Positions 1-6,945 are shown, numbered from the stretch's first letter. The stretch: DNA of 11,404 nucleotides from Halobacteria archaeon (GCA_013041945.1 JABDRC010000025.1:1-11404), one strand, 5' to 3'. Translations and numbers: made by a program. Notes: generated by a model from the sequence alone, not told the origin.

Positions 1-677
1 GCTCGGATCCCCGGCCGCCGGCAAGCCTGCGGCAAACGGCACAGCGGCTGGGCGCGGACTGGCAGGCGCTGGGCGTGCATTTTTCCTGTCGCGACAAGGG
101 CGACAGCTGGTCATGGGAATGCGGTGACCGGTGCCTCGAGGCATTGCCCCGGCCGTCCATTCCCGGCAGGCACCAGCTGGAGAATGCGGCCGGTGTGTTG
201 ATGGTCGTCGACCGGTTGCAGGCCGGCTGTCCCGTGACGCCCCGGGCCATTGCGGAGGGTCTGCGGGCCGCATCGCTGGCGGGGCGCTGCCAGGTCCTGC
301 CGGGGCGCATCGAACAGGTGCTGGATGTTGCACATAACCGGGAAAGTGCCGCAGCGCTGGCCGGATTTCTCGGCGACAGGCCGGTGGCGGGCCAGACCTG
401 GCTGGTGCTGGGTATGCTGGCCGACAAGGAGGTTGCCGCGGTTGCCGAAAGCCTGTCTGCCGGCGTCGACCGGTGGTGTTTCGCCACGCTGCCGGGTGAG
501 CGCGGCCTGTCAGCGAGGCAACTGGGTGAACAGGCGGGCGTAGACGGCCAGGCGGAATATTTCGAATCGGTCGCTGCGGCGCTGGCACATGCGCGGACGT
601 GCGCCGGTCGCGGCGACCGCATCGTGGTGACCGGCTCGTTTCTGACCGTGGCGGCGGCACTGGCAAGTCAGGTATAG
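1..677 (+). CDS. folC: Bifunctional folylpolyglutamate synthase / dihydrofolate synthase, C-terminal part
   Basis: The reading frame is open from base 3 to the TAG at 675-677 (224 residues), so only the 3' half or so is present; the start lies upstream of the window. FolC adds glutamate to dihydropteroate and to folates in the cytoplasm. The visible part begins around the end of the Mur-ligase-like central domain (GDPRPPASL, then LGADW) and continues through IPGRHQLENAAG, which is typical of the domain junction, into the C-terminal domain with LDVAHNRESAAAL and VVTGSFLTVAAAL. DVAHN and the VxGS(F/L) strand are family hallmarks. The next gene, a SPOR protein, follows after 54 bp in the same direction, as in Pseudomonas-type accD-folC-dedD-cvpA-purF clusters. 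Identification is firm; nothing can be said of the ATP-binding N-terminus. Confidence 0.93.
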   Translation, partial: SDPRPPASLRQTAQRLGADWQALGVHFSCRDKGDSWSWECGDRCLEALPRPSIPGRHQLENAAGVLMVVDRLQAGCPVTPRAIAEGLRAASLAGRCQVLPGRIEQVLDVAHNRESAAALAGFLGDRPVAGQTWLVLGMLADKEVAAVAESLSAGVDRWCFATLPGERGLSARQLGEQAGVDGQAEYFESVAAALAHARTCAGRGDRIVVTGSFLTVAAALASQV

Positions 678-731
678 TTTCATTCGCTCGCAAGCTGCCG
701 ATGAAACGCCTGCAACAACACCGGAGTGTCA

Positions 732-1307
732 ATGGATCAACAACTGAAGCAACGCCTCACGGGGGCCGTTGTGATCGTATCGCTGGCAGTGATTTTCATT
801 CCGGTGATCCTGGAGGGTCCCCGCGATGAATGGACGCCACGGGACCACACTATCCCCGCGCCCCCCGGACTGGATTACCGCGCCCCGGGAGAACTGCCGA
901 TTCCCGCGCCGGCAACACCGGCACGCACTGAACAGCCCGACGACGGGATGACCGCCGACTCAGGGCCTGCACCACAGCCGGTGACATCGCCTGCGCCCGA
1001 ACCGGTCGTGGTGGCGCAAGCGCCGCCGCCTGTAGCGAAGCGCGTGCAAACACTGGCAAATGGCTGGTATGTGCAGGTCGGCAGCTTCAGCAAGTCTGAT
1101 AATGCCGGCCGTCTGCGCGAGCGTCTCGGCGATGCGGGCATGGATGCCCATGTGCACGCGGTCAAGACCGGGCAAGGCACCGGTTACCGTGTGCTGGTCG
1201 GGCCGTCGCACACACGTCCGGAGGCGGAGAAATTGCAGCAGAAACTTGCCGACAGCCAGACACTCAAGGGCATCGTCATCGAAATCGGCGGGTTCGGGGA
1301 TGGATAA
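732..1307 (+). CDS. dedD: SPOR domain inner-membrane protein (DedD-like)
   Basis: 191 residues. ATG at 732 is chosen over the in-frame GTG at 726 because GGAG at 723-726 sits 5 bases upstream of it and because MDQQLKQRLTGAVV matches the usual short cytoplasmic start of DedD. The order is: a short basic N-terminus, one membrane segment at about residues 11-28 (GAVVIVSLAVIFIPVILEG), a Pro/Ala-rich periplasmic linker at about 35-105, and a SPOR domain at about 108-186 with GWYVQVGSFSKSDNAGRLRERL and GYRVLVGPSHTRPEAEKL. SPOR domains bind denuded peptidoglycan glycans at the division septum, so a role in cell division is inferred from the family. It lies between folC and cvpA, the standard neighbourhood of dedD. 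The symbol rests on architecture and context. Confidence 0.9.
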   Translation: MDQQLKQRLTGAVVIVSLAVIFIPVILEGPRDEWTPRDHTIPAPPGLDYRAPGELPIPAPATPARTEQPDDGMTADSGPAPQPVTSPAPEPVVVAQAPPPVAKRVQTLANGWYVQVGSFSKSDNAGRLRERLGDAGMDAHVHAVKTGQGTGYRVLVGPSHTRPEAEKLQQKLADSQTLKGIVIEIGGFGDG

Positions 1308-1333
1308 TTGCATGGCCGGGCGGGAAGAATATC

Positions 1334-1342
1334 TGCTAGAAT
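1334..1342 (+). promoter_or_regulatory. Possible extended -10 promoter for cvpA-purF
   Basis: TGCTAGAAT at 1334-1342 is a TGn extended -10 with a 4-of-6 hexamer, in the locally AT-rich part of the 86-bp dedD-cvpA gap. No -35 at standard spacing is convincing (TTGCAT at 1308-1313 is too far). I see no PurR-type palindrome. It would give cvpA-purF its own transcript, about 45 nt upstream of the cvpA start. Confidence 0.3.
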
Positions 1343-1393
1343 TAATATTCATTCCCATTCGGACAACCGGTTGACGGGTCTTTTGAGGTGGAT

Positions 1394-1891
1394 ATGGCGA
1401 TTGCCTGGATTGATGTGGTGATAATTGCACTGATCGCACTGTCAGCGATCCTTAGTCTGTTTCGCGGGTTCGTCACCGAGGCCGTGGCACTGGCCACCTG
1501 GCTGATCGCCCTGTGGGTTGCAATGACGTTCTACGAGGATCTCGCTGTCTGGCTGGCCCAGTGGATCAGCCTGGCCTCGGCACAGAAAATTACCGCATTC
1601 GGGATCCTGTTCGTCTGCGTCCTGCTGCTCGGCGCCGTAGTGAATTACCTGGCCGGGAAACTCGTTTCACGCACCGGCCTGACGGGTACCGACAAGCTGC
1701 TCGGTGTGGTCTTCGGTGTTGCGCGTGGCGGTGTGATTGTCGCCATCCTGGTGCTGCTGGGCGGGCTGACGCCATTCCCGCAGGATCCGTGGTGGCAGGA
1801 TTCGCAGTTCCTCGGTTATTTTCAAGAGTTCGCCCTGTGGATGCGCAGTTTTCTGCCGGGCGAGATTGCAGACAATATCACCTACGCCTGA
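1394..1891 (+). CDS. cvpA: CvpA family membrane protein
   Basis: 165 residues. ATG 1394 is favoured over the in-frame GTG at 1388 because GAGG at 1385-1388 gives a 5-base spacing. It is hydrophobic throughout, with about four membrane segments, near residues 8-22, 30-47, 68-90 and 103-125. The N-terminal WIDVVIIALIALSAILSLFRGFVTEA is the family signature (WxDxxI...SxxxGxxRGFVxE). CvpA is an inner-membrane protein first linked to colicin V production in E. coli and is often co-transcribed with purF; its molecular role is unsettled. purF follows 29 bases after the stop, so co-transcription is likely. Length and topology are normal for the family. Confidence 0.92.
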   Translation: MAIAWIDVVIIALIALSAILSLFRGFVTEAVALATWLIALWVAMTFYEDLAVWLAQWISLASAQKITAFGILFVCVLLLGAVVNYLAGKLVSRTGLTGTDKLLGVVFGVARGGVIVAILVLLGGLTPFPQDPWWQDSQFLGYFQEFALWMRSFLPGEIADNITYA

Positions 1892-1920
1892 ATCCCCGGC
1901 GATCATCGGCGGTCCAGTAT

Positions 1921-3432
1921 ATGTGCGGCATTATCGGCATCGTTGCCCGCAGTCCTGTCAACCAGGCGCTGTATGACGGCCTGACCGTATTGCAGCACCG
2001 CGGGCAGGATGCTGCAGGCATCATCACCAGCGACGGTCAACGACTGCACCTGCGCAAGAACAACGGCCTGGTGCGCGACGTGTTCCATACCCGGCACATG
2101 CTGCGCCTGCATGGCAACATGGGCATCGGTCATGTGCGCTACCCGACGGCCGGCTGCGAAAGTTCCGCCGAGGCACAACCCTTCTACGTCAATTCGCCCT
2201 ACGGCATCAGCCTGGCACACAACGGCAACCTGACCAACGCCAACAAGCTCAAGCAGGAGCTGTTCCAGGAAGATCTGCGCCAGATCAACACGGACTCGGA
2301 TTCAGAGGTGCTGCTGAATGTGTTTGCCCACGAGCTGCAGCAGCAGGGCAAGCTCAGGATGGAGGTCGACGACGTGTTTCGCGCCATCAGCGCCGTGCAC
2401 AAACGCTGCCGCGGCGCCTATGCGGCCGTGGCCATGATCACAGGCTATGGCGTGGTCGCCTTCCGTGATCCGTGCGGTATACGTCCGGTTGTTTACGGCA
2501 AGCGTGAGACGTCCACGGGCACGGACTACATGATGGCTTCCGAAAGCGTTGCACTTGACGTGCTCGGTTACGAGCTGATCGGTGACGTGGCGCCGGGCGA
2601 GGCCGTGTATGTGACCCTCGAGGGAAAACTGTACAAGCAGCAGTGCGCCGGACAGACCAGCCTGTCGCCGTGCATATTCGAGTTCGTCTATCTCGCGCGG
2701 CCCGATTCCATCATCGACAATATCTCGGTCTACAAGGCGCGCCTCAGGATGGGCGACAAGCTGGCGGACAAGATACGCCATAGCCGGCCGGACCACGATA
2801 TCGATGTCGTCATACCGATACCGGACACCAGCCGCACATCGGCCCTGCAGCTGGCGAACAAACTCGGCCTCAAGTACCGGGAAGGTTTCATCAAGAACCG
2901 CTATATCGGCCGTACCTTCATCATGCCCGGTCAGCAGCAGCGCAAGAAATCCGTGCGCCGGAAGCTCAATGCCATCGACCTGGAATTCAGGGGCAAGAAC
3001 GTCCTGCTGGTCGACGATTCCATTGTGCGCGGCACCACGTCTTCCCAGATCATCGACATGGCGCGCGAGGCCGGGGCCAGGAAAGTGTATTTTGCATCGG
3101 CCGCACCGCCGGTGCGTTACCAGAACGTCTACGGCATCGACATGCCAAGCAGCACGGAGCTGATCGCGTCCGGACGCAGCGAAGAAGAAGTCGGCAGCGA
3201 AATCGGTGCGGACTGGCTGGTCTTCCAGGACATGGACGACCTGGTAAAGGCGGTCGGTAAATGGAACAGGGACATCGAGCAGTTCGATGCATCGGTCTTT
3301 ACCGGCGAATACATTACCGGTGATGTCAGCGGCGACTATCTGAACGCGCTGCAGTCATCCCGCAATGATGCGGCAAAGAAAGGCCGGCGTAACAAGGACG
3401 ACGAGGTGATCGATTTACACAACACGGCCTGA
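1921..3432 (+). CDS. purF: Amidophosphoribosyltransferase (glutamine PRPP amidotransferase)
   Basis: 503 residues, close to the 505 of E. coli. It catalyses the first committed step of purine synthesis: PRPP plus glutamine to phosphoribosylamine. The start at 1921 is fixed by the mature N-terminus: MCGIIGIV, where Cys2 becomes the catalytic nucleophile after Met removal. The N-terminal Ntn glutaminase domain (about 1-235) shows LQHRGQDAAGI, IGHVRYPTAG and LAHNGNLTN. The C-terminal phosphoribosyltransferase domain shows VVIPIPDTSRTSALQLA and the PRPP loop NVLLVDDSIVRGTTSSQII. The ribosome site upstream is weak, which suggests translational dependence on cvpA. The frame stays open upstream into cvpA, but that stretch does not resemble PurF. 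A 6-bp hairpin spans the stop (AACACG 3421-3426 / CGTGTT 3434-3439) without a T-tract, so it is not a convincing terminator. Confidence 0.97.
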   Translation: MCGIIGIVARSPVNQALYDGLTVLQHRGQDAAGIITSDGQRLHLRKNNGLVRDVFHTRHMLRLHGNMGIGHVRYPTAGCESSAEAQPFYVNSPYGISLAHNGNLTNANKLKQELFQEDLRQINTDSDSEVLLNVFAHELQQQGKLRMEVDDVFRAISAVHKRCRGAYAAVAMITGYGVVAFRDPCGIRPVVYGKRETSTGTDYMMASESVALDVLGYELIGDVAPGEAVYVTLEGKLYKQQCAGQTSLSPCIFEFVYLARPDSIIDNISVYKARLRMGDKLADKIRHSRPDHDIDVVIPIPDTSRTSALQLANKLGLKYREGFIKNRYIGRTFIMPGQQQRKKSVRRKLNAIDLEFRGKNVLLVDDSIVRGTTSSQIIDMAREAGARKVYFASAAPPVRYQNVYGIDMPSSTELIASGRSEEEVGSEIGADWLVFQDMDDLVKAVGKWNRDIEQFDASVFTGEYITGDVSGDYLNALQSSRNDAAKKGRRNKDDEVIDLHNTA

Positions 3433-3442
3433 ACGTGTTCAG

Positions 3443-3471
3443 TTGACAGCCCGGGGTCACTCGACTAGTCT
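3443..3471 (+). promoter_or_regulatory. Promoter of the metZ leader
   Basis: A perfect -35 TTGACA (3443-3448), a 17-bp spacer and -10 TAGTCT (3466-3471), which keeps the important T, A and final T. Transcription would begin at about 3477-3479, only a few bases before the riboswitch P1 helix at 3482. This close fit to the aptamer supports the call. Confidence 0.65.
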
Positions 3472-3481
3472 CGATGAAAAT

Positions 3482-3530
3482 GCGCCGATTTGATTTCAGC
3501 TTGCGGGCGCCTGATAAATCCAGCTAAAGC
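3482..3530 (+). promoter_or_regulatory. SAM-II riboswitch aptamer upstream of metZ
   Basis: The sequence follows the SAM-II pattern from end to end. P1 is GCGCC 3482-3486 paired with GGCGC 3506-3510. The GATTT of loop 1 is at 3487-3491. TTGC is at 3501-3504, TGATAAAT at 3512-3519 and AGCTAAA at 3522-3528. The H-type pseudoknot can be traced: G3503-C3524 and C3504-G3523 (P2a), T3502-A3526 and T3501-A3527, then C3500-G3529 and G3499-C3530 (P2b). By alignment from memory to the SAM-II crystal-structure RNA, the SAM-contacting uridines U11, U21 and U44 correspond to T3490, T3502 and T3525, and all are present. SAM-II turns off methionine genes when SAM is abundant, and the gene downstream is metZ, which is consistent. 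SAM-V shares the core but this aptamer is closer to SAM-II. Confidence 0.92.
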
Positions 3531-3536
3531 GACTGC

Positions 3537-3570
3537 ACCTGCTTTCGCATGTCTGGAAGCGGGTTTTTTT
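3537..3570 (+). terminator. Intrinsic terminator in the metZ leader (riboswitch expression platform)
   Basis: The stem is A3537-T3545 extended by C3546, paired with G3555 to T3564: ten pairs including two G.T wobbles (T3540.G3561, T3545.G3556). The loop is 8 nt (3547-3554), followed by T3564-T3570, seven T's. It lies just 6 bases after the SAM-II aptamer and 33 bases before the metZ start, so it works inside the leader rather than at a gene end. Its 5' arm GCTTT (3541-3545) can instead pair with AAAGC (3526-3530) of the aptamer's pseudoknot strand, which is how SAM could control it. Confidence 0.85.
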
Positions 3571-3571
3571 G

Positions 3572-3597
3572 TGTCCGCAGGCAGAGCGGACAGGGGA
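3572..3597 (+). promoter_or_regulatory. Hairpin abutting the metZ Shine-Dalgarno
   Basis: TGTCCGC 3572-3578 pairs perfectly with GCGGACA 3586-3592 around a 7-nt loop (3579-3585). The Shine-Dalgarno AGGGGA occupies 3592-3597, so the last stem base is the first base of the ribosome site, which is 6 bases from the ATG. The hairpin starts one base after the terminator's T-tract. A role in read-through transcripts (stacking, protection or modest translational control) is inference. Confidence 0.5.
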
Positions 3598-3603
3598 ACA
3601 GAC

Positions 3604-4791
3604 ATGTCATACGATGAATTCGATTTCGCGACCCGCGCAGTGCGCAGTGGCCAGCAGCGCACGGGCGAGGGTGAGCATTCCGAAGCCATTTTCCCGACCT
3701 CGAGCTATGTGTTCGGCAGTGCGGCGGAGGCGGCGGCGCGCTTCTCGGGCGAGCAGCCCGGCAACATCTATTCGCGTTTCACCAACCCGACGGTGCGTAC
3801 CTTCGAGGCCCGGCTTGCCTCGCTCGAAGGCGGGGAGAGCTGCGTGGCGACTGCCTCGGGCATGGCCGCGATCCTGGCGACCTGTGCGGGCCTGCTGAAG
3901 AGCGGTGATCACATCGTGTCTTCCCGCAGCATCTTCGGCACGACGACGGTACTGTTTGGCACCTACCTGGCACGCTTCGGCATCGAGACCACCTTTGTCG
4001 CACTGGACCAGCCGCAGGAATGGGAGGCGGCCATGCGACCCGCAACCCGCCTGCTGTTTCTCGAGACGCCCTCCAACCCGCTCACGGAGCTGGCCGATAT
4101 CGGGGCCCTGGCGAAGCTGGCGCGCGCCGGCGATGCCCTGCTGGTGGTAGACAACTGTTTTTGCACGCCGGCGCAGCAACTGCCGCTTGCCCTGGGCGCG
4201 GATATTGTCATTCATTCGGCCACCAAGTACCTGGACGGGCAGGGGCGCTGTATCGGGGGTGCGGTGGTCGGGGATGCGGAGCGTGTCGGCAAGGAGGTCT
4301 ACGGCTTCCTGCGCAACGCCGGCCCGAGCATGAGCCCGTTCAATGCCTGGGTCTTCCTGAAGGGGCTGGAGACCCTGTCCCTGCGCATGCGGGCCCACAG
4401 TGACAGTGCGCTGGTACTGGCACAATGGCTTGAGCAGCAGCCTGCGGTGGCGCGGGTTTATCACCCGGGTCTGGCCAGCCATCCGCAGCACGCACTGGCC
4501 GGCCGGCAGCAAAGCGGCTACGGCGGCATTGTCTCCTTCGAACTCAAGGGCGGGCAGCCGGCTGCCTGGTCGCTGATCGATGCAGTACGCATATTTTCCA
4601 TTACCGCCAACCTGGGTGATGCCAAGAGCACGATTACCCACCCGGCATCGACCACGCATGGGCGCCTGACGCCGGAACAGCGCGCGGATACCGGCATCGC
4701 CGACGGCCTGGTGCGCCTCGCCGTCGGGCTCGAGTCCGTCGATGACCTGCAGCGTGATCTCGAGCGCGGCCTGGCGGCGGTGCGTTCCTGA
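3604..4791 (+). CDS. metZ: O-succinylhomoserine sulfhydrylase
   Basis: 395 residues, a PLP enzyme of the Cys/Met metabolism (cystathionine gamma-synthase-like) family, fold type I. MetZ makes homocysteine directly from O-succinylhomoserine and sulfide in the cytoplasm. Visible landmarks are YSRFTNPT (56-63, binding PLP phosphate from the neighbouring subunit), GGESCVATASGMAAI (77-90), ETPSNP (154-159), VVDNCFCTP (181-189, with Asp183 for the PLP ring nitrogen), SATKYLDGQG (205-214, Lys208 forming the Schiff base) and STITHPASTTH near the C-terminus. The start MSYDEFDFATRAVRSGQ with AGGGGA six bases upstream is clear; the frame is open into the leader but that part is riboswitch. MetZ rather than MetB or MetY is inferred from the N-terminus and from the purF-metZ adjacency known in Pseudomonas. 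It is preceded by a SAM-II riboswitch and terminator, giving repression by SAM. Confidence 0.93.
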   Translation: MSYDEFDFATRAVRSGQQRTGEGEHSEAIFPTSSYVFGSAAEAAARFSGEQPGNIYSRFTNPTVRTFEARLASLEGGESCVATASGMAAILATCAGLLKSGDHIVSSRSIFGTTTVLFGTYLARFGIETTFVALDQPQEWEAAMRPATRLLFLETPSNPLTELADIGALAKLARAGDALLVVDNCFCTPAQQLPLALGADIVIHSATKYLDGQGRCIGGAVVGDAERVGKEVYGFLRNAGPSMSPFNAWVFLKGLETLSLRMRAHSDSALVLAQWLEQQPAVARVYHPGLASHPQHALAGRQQSGYGGIVSFELKGGQPAAWSLIDAVRIFSITANLGDAKSTITHPASTTHGRLTPEQRADTGIADGLVRLAVGLESVDDLQRDLERGLAAVRS

Positions 4792-4831
4792 GAGCGGCTG
4801 CCACGCGCGGCAGTCAGCCGATGGTTTGCCG

Positions 4832-6103
4832 GTGACGGTGAGTGAGGTCAGACATGCCCGGGCGCTGGTCGAAGCGCTGTTCCGGGAGGCCCTGCAGGCA
4901 GTGCATGGCAGGCGCTGTGTCGCACAATACCTGCAGGCCGGCGCCCGGACTGGCGAGACAGCCGTCATCGCCATCGGCAAGGCGGCCTGCGCCATGATGG
5001 CGGGTGCCGTGGACGTCCTGCAGGACGCTGTCCGCAGCGGGCTGACCATCAGCGCGGCCGGTGAGGCGCCGGTGTGCCAGCCCGCGGACAGCCGCATTCG
5101 GCATGTCTGCGGCAATCACCCGGTGCCTGCCGCAGACAGTCTGGCGGCCGGTCAGACACTGCTGGAGTTCCTCGCCACGCGCCCGGCCCGGGACCGGCTG
5201 CTGTTTCTCATCTCCGGTGGCACGTCCAGCCTGGTCGAGGTGCCGCAAGCGGGTATCGCGCCGGCGGAGTTACAGGCGGTGAATGACTGGCTGCTCGGCA
5301 GCGGTCTGGATATCGTGCAGATGAACCGCGTGCGTTGCGCGTTATCGCAGATCAAGTGCGGCCGGTTACGACGCTTTCTCGGTGCGCGGGATGCCCGCGT
5401 CCTGCTGCTGTCGGACGTGCCGGGCGATGACGCCGGCGTGATCGGATCCGGCCTGCTGTACCCGCCATCGTCGGGGGCAGTGCCCTTGCCGTCACTGCCG
5501 TCACTGCCGGACTGGCTGCAGGCGCTGACCGACCGCGTCACCGCGGTGGAGGCATTTGCCGGTGAGATCGAACATTGTATCGTCGGTAGCAACCGGGTGG
5601 CACTGGACGCCATCGTGGCAGGCGCGCGGCGGGAGGGGTGGCAGGCCATGCGCATGGATGAGCCGCTCACCGGTGATGTTCACCAGGCGGCCGGGCGGAT
5701 TGTGGCACAGTGTCAATCGGCGGTCCCGGGACTGTACGTATGGGGCGGCGAGACCACGGTACGGCTTCCCGAACAGCCCGGTGAGGGCGGTCGCAATCAG
5801 CAACTCGCGCTGGCAGTGGCTGACCGGTTGACGCCAGGCTTGCCGGTTGTGCTGTTGTCTGCGGGCACTGACGGACGGGATGGCAACAGCGACGCGGCCG
5901 GGGCCATTATCGATGCGCAGACCGTGACCCGCGGCCGACAGTGCGGGCTGGATCCCGGGGACACCCTGCGGCGGGCCGCTGCCGGCACCTTCCTCGCGGC
6001 CAGCGGTGATCGCCTGGTCACCGGTCCCACCGGTACCAATGTCATGGATATCGTGATTGCAGTGAAACTGGCGGAGACTGCCGATGAAGCAAGACCTGTT
6101 TGA
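4832..6103 (+). CDS. ttuD: Glycerate 2-kinase, MOFRL family (TtuD/GckA type)
   Basis: About 423 residues from the GTG at 4832. This family phosphorylates D-glycerate to 2-phosphoglycerate; many database entries call it hydroxypyruvate reductase from an old TtuD assignment. The N-terminal domain shows AVIAIGKAACAMMAGA, GNHPVPAADSLAAG, LFLISGGTSSLVEVP, MNRVRCALSQIKCGRLRRF and LLLSDVPGDDAGVIGSG. The C-terminal MOFRL part shows VWGGETTVRLPEQPGEGGRNQQLAL, LLSAGTDGRDGNSDAAGAIID and TGPTGTNVMDIVIAV. The start is uncertain: GTG 4832, GTG 4838 and TTG 4826 all lack a good ribosome site, and ATG 4742 would overlap metZ by 50 bases with an unlikely N-terminus. The following ferritin-like gene overlaps its end by 20 bases. 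Function is firm at family level; start confidence is low. Confidence 0.85.
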   Translation: MTVSEVRHARALVEALFREALQAVHGRRCVAQYLQAGARTGETAVIAIGKAACAMMAGAVDVLQDAVRSGLTISAAGEAPVCQPADSRIRHVCGNHPVPAADSLAAGQTLLEFLATRPARDRLLFLISGGTSSLVEVPQAGIAPAELQAVNDWLLGSGLDIVQMNRVRCALSQIKCGRLRRFLGARDARVLLLSDVPGDDAGVIGSGLLYPPSSGAVPLPSLPSLPDWLQALTDRVTAVEAFAGEIEHCIVGSNRVALDAIVAGARREGWQAMRMDEPLTGDVHQAAGRIVAQCQSAVPGLYVWGGETTVRLPEQPGEGGRNQQLALAVADRLTPGLPVVLLSAGTDGRDGNSDAAGAIIDAQTVTRGRQCGLDPGDTLRRAAAGTFLAASGDRLVTGPTGTNVMDIVIAVKLAETADEARPV

Positions 6104-6899
6104 ACTGGGGCGCGCCTGTCTCGCCGCGTGCGATCCGGCGGAGAAGGTCGCACGCACGCAGGAGGCCGGCCAGCTGTTGCACGACGGCGCGTGCCGGCTG
6201 GATATCGACACTGCAGCGCTCAGGCTGGATTCACCCGGACGGCCGGACCGGCCGCGGCTGGTGCATTATTCGCAATTGCCGGGCCGCAAGCTGGGCAGCC
6301 GGGAGGGGCGCGCCGCCTTTATCCATGCACTCGCGCATATCGAATTCAATGCCATCAACCTCGCCTGGGACGCGGTGCTGCGCTTTCGGGGACTGCCGCA
6401 GGACTTTTACCGCGACTGGGTCGGGGTGGCCGCGGAAGAGGCGCTGCATTTCAGTCTGCTGAATGCGCGCCTGCAGGACCTGGGCTGCGAGTACGGCGCG
6501 TTTCCGGCGCACGATGGCCTGTGGGAAATGGCCGCCAAGACGGCCGGTGATGTGCTGGTGCGCATGGCACTGGTCCCGCGTGTGCTGGAAGCACGCGGTC
6601 TGGATGTGACGCCCGCCATGATCCGTCGACTGCAGCAGGCCGGTGACGCCGACAGCGTTGCCATTCTTGAACGGATCTATGCAGACGAGATCGGTCACGT
6701 GGAAATCGGTTCGCGCTGGTACCGTTATCTGTGTGCGCAACGCGGACTGGCGCCGGCCGCAACGTTCCGGACCCTGCTGGCCGATTACGCGATGGACAGG
6801 ATCAAGTCCCCGGTCAACGTGGCGGCGCGTGCGCAGGCCGGCTTCGATGCAGATGAACTCGAAATGCTGAGGGAGCTGGCAGGCGAGCGCAGCGCATGA
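6084..6899 (+). CDS. DUF455 family ferritin-like protein
   Basis: 271 residues, with GGAG at 6073-6076 seven bases before the ATG. The protein is helical and carries metal-ligand patterns of a ferritin-like di-iron bundle: H85-I-E87 in ALAHIEFNAINLAWD, E119-x-x-H122 in GVAAEEALHFSLL, and E202-x-x-H205 in YADEIGHVEIGSRW. The sequence around HYSQLPGRKLGSREGRAAFIHALAHIE is characteristic of DUF455 (COG2833). No precise activity is established for the family to my knowledge; the fold is shared with oxygen-activating enzymes such as tRNA hydroxylase MiaE, so an oxidase or hydroxylase role is only a possibility. The 20-base overlap with the glycerate kinase implies translational coupling. No signal peptide or membrane segment is seen, so it is probably cytoplasmic. 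It converges on lpxH 46 bp further on. Confidence 0.82.
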   Translation: MKQDLFELGRACLAACDPAEKVARTQEAGQLLHDGACRLDIDTAALRLDSPGRPDRPRLVHYSQLPGRKLGSREGRAAFIHALAHIEFNAINLAWDAVLRFRGLPQDFYRDWVGVAAEEALHFSLLNARLQDLGCEYGAFPAHDGLWEMAAKTAGDVLVRMALVPRVLEARGLDVTPAMIRRLQQAGDADSVAILERIYADEIGHVEIGSRWYRYLCAQRGLAPAATFRTLLADYAMDRIKSPVNVAARAQAGFDADELEMLRELAGERSA

Positions 6900-6945
6900 G
6901 ACTGCGCCGGTTTGTGCGTGGTGTGCGTGGTCGGCCCTGCCGAAT

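Noticed and set aside
1..20. GGATCC at the window start as possible cloning-vector sequence
   Set aside because: The frame through it reads SDPRPPASL, which fits the natural FolC sequence (xGDPxPPxSL), so it is genuine gene sequence.
1513..1920. A possible 136-residue N-terminal extension of PurF reading through cvpA
   Set aside because: PurF needs Cys2 at its N-terminus, given by ATG 1921; the extension is Arg-rich shadow of cvpA.
3607..5115. A 502-codon open frame on the minus strand across metZ and the start of the glycerate kinase
   Set aside because: It mirrors metZ in a high-GC region, has low-complexity Arg/Ala-rich translation, no recognisable domain and no promoter or ribosome site. 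The plus-strand genes there are unambiguous.
5488..5508. Short direct repeat CCGTCACTG, twice in tandem
   Set aside because: It lies inside the glycerate kinase frame and encodes a Ser-Leu-Pro repeat in a variable loop; too short to be a mobile or regulatory repeat.
6900..6945. Possible bidirectional terminator between the convergent DUF455 gene and lpxH
   Set aside because: No inverted repeat with a T-tract on either strand could be found in the 46 bp.
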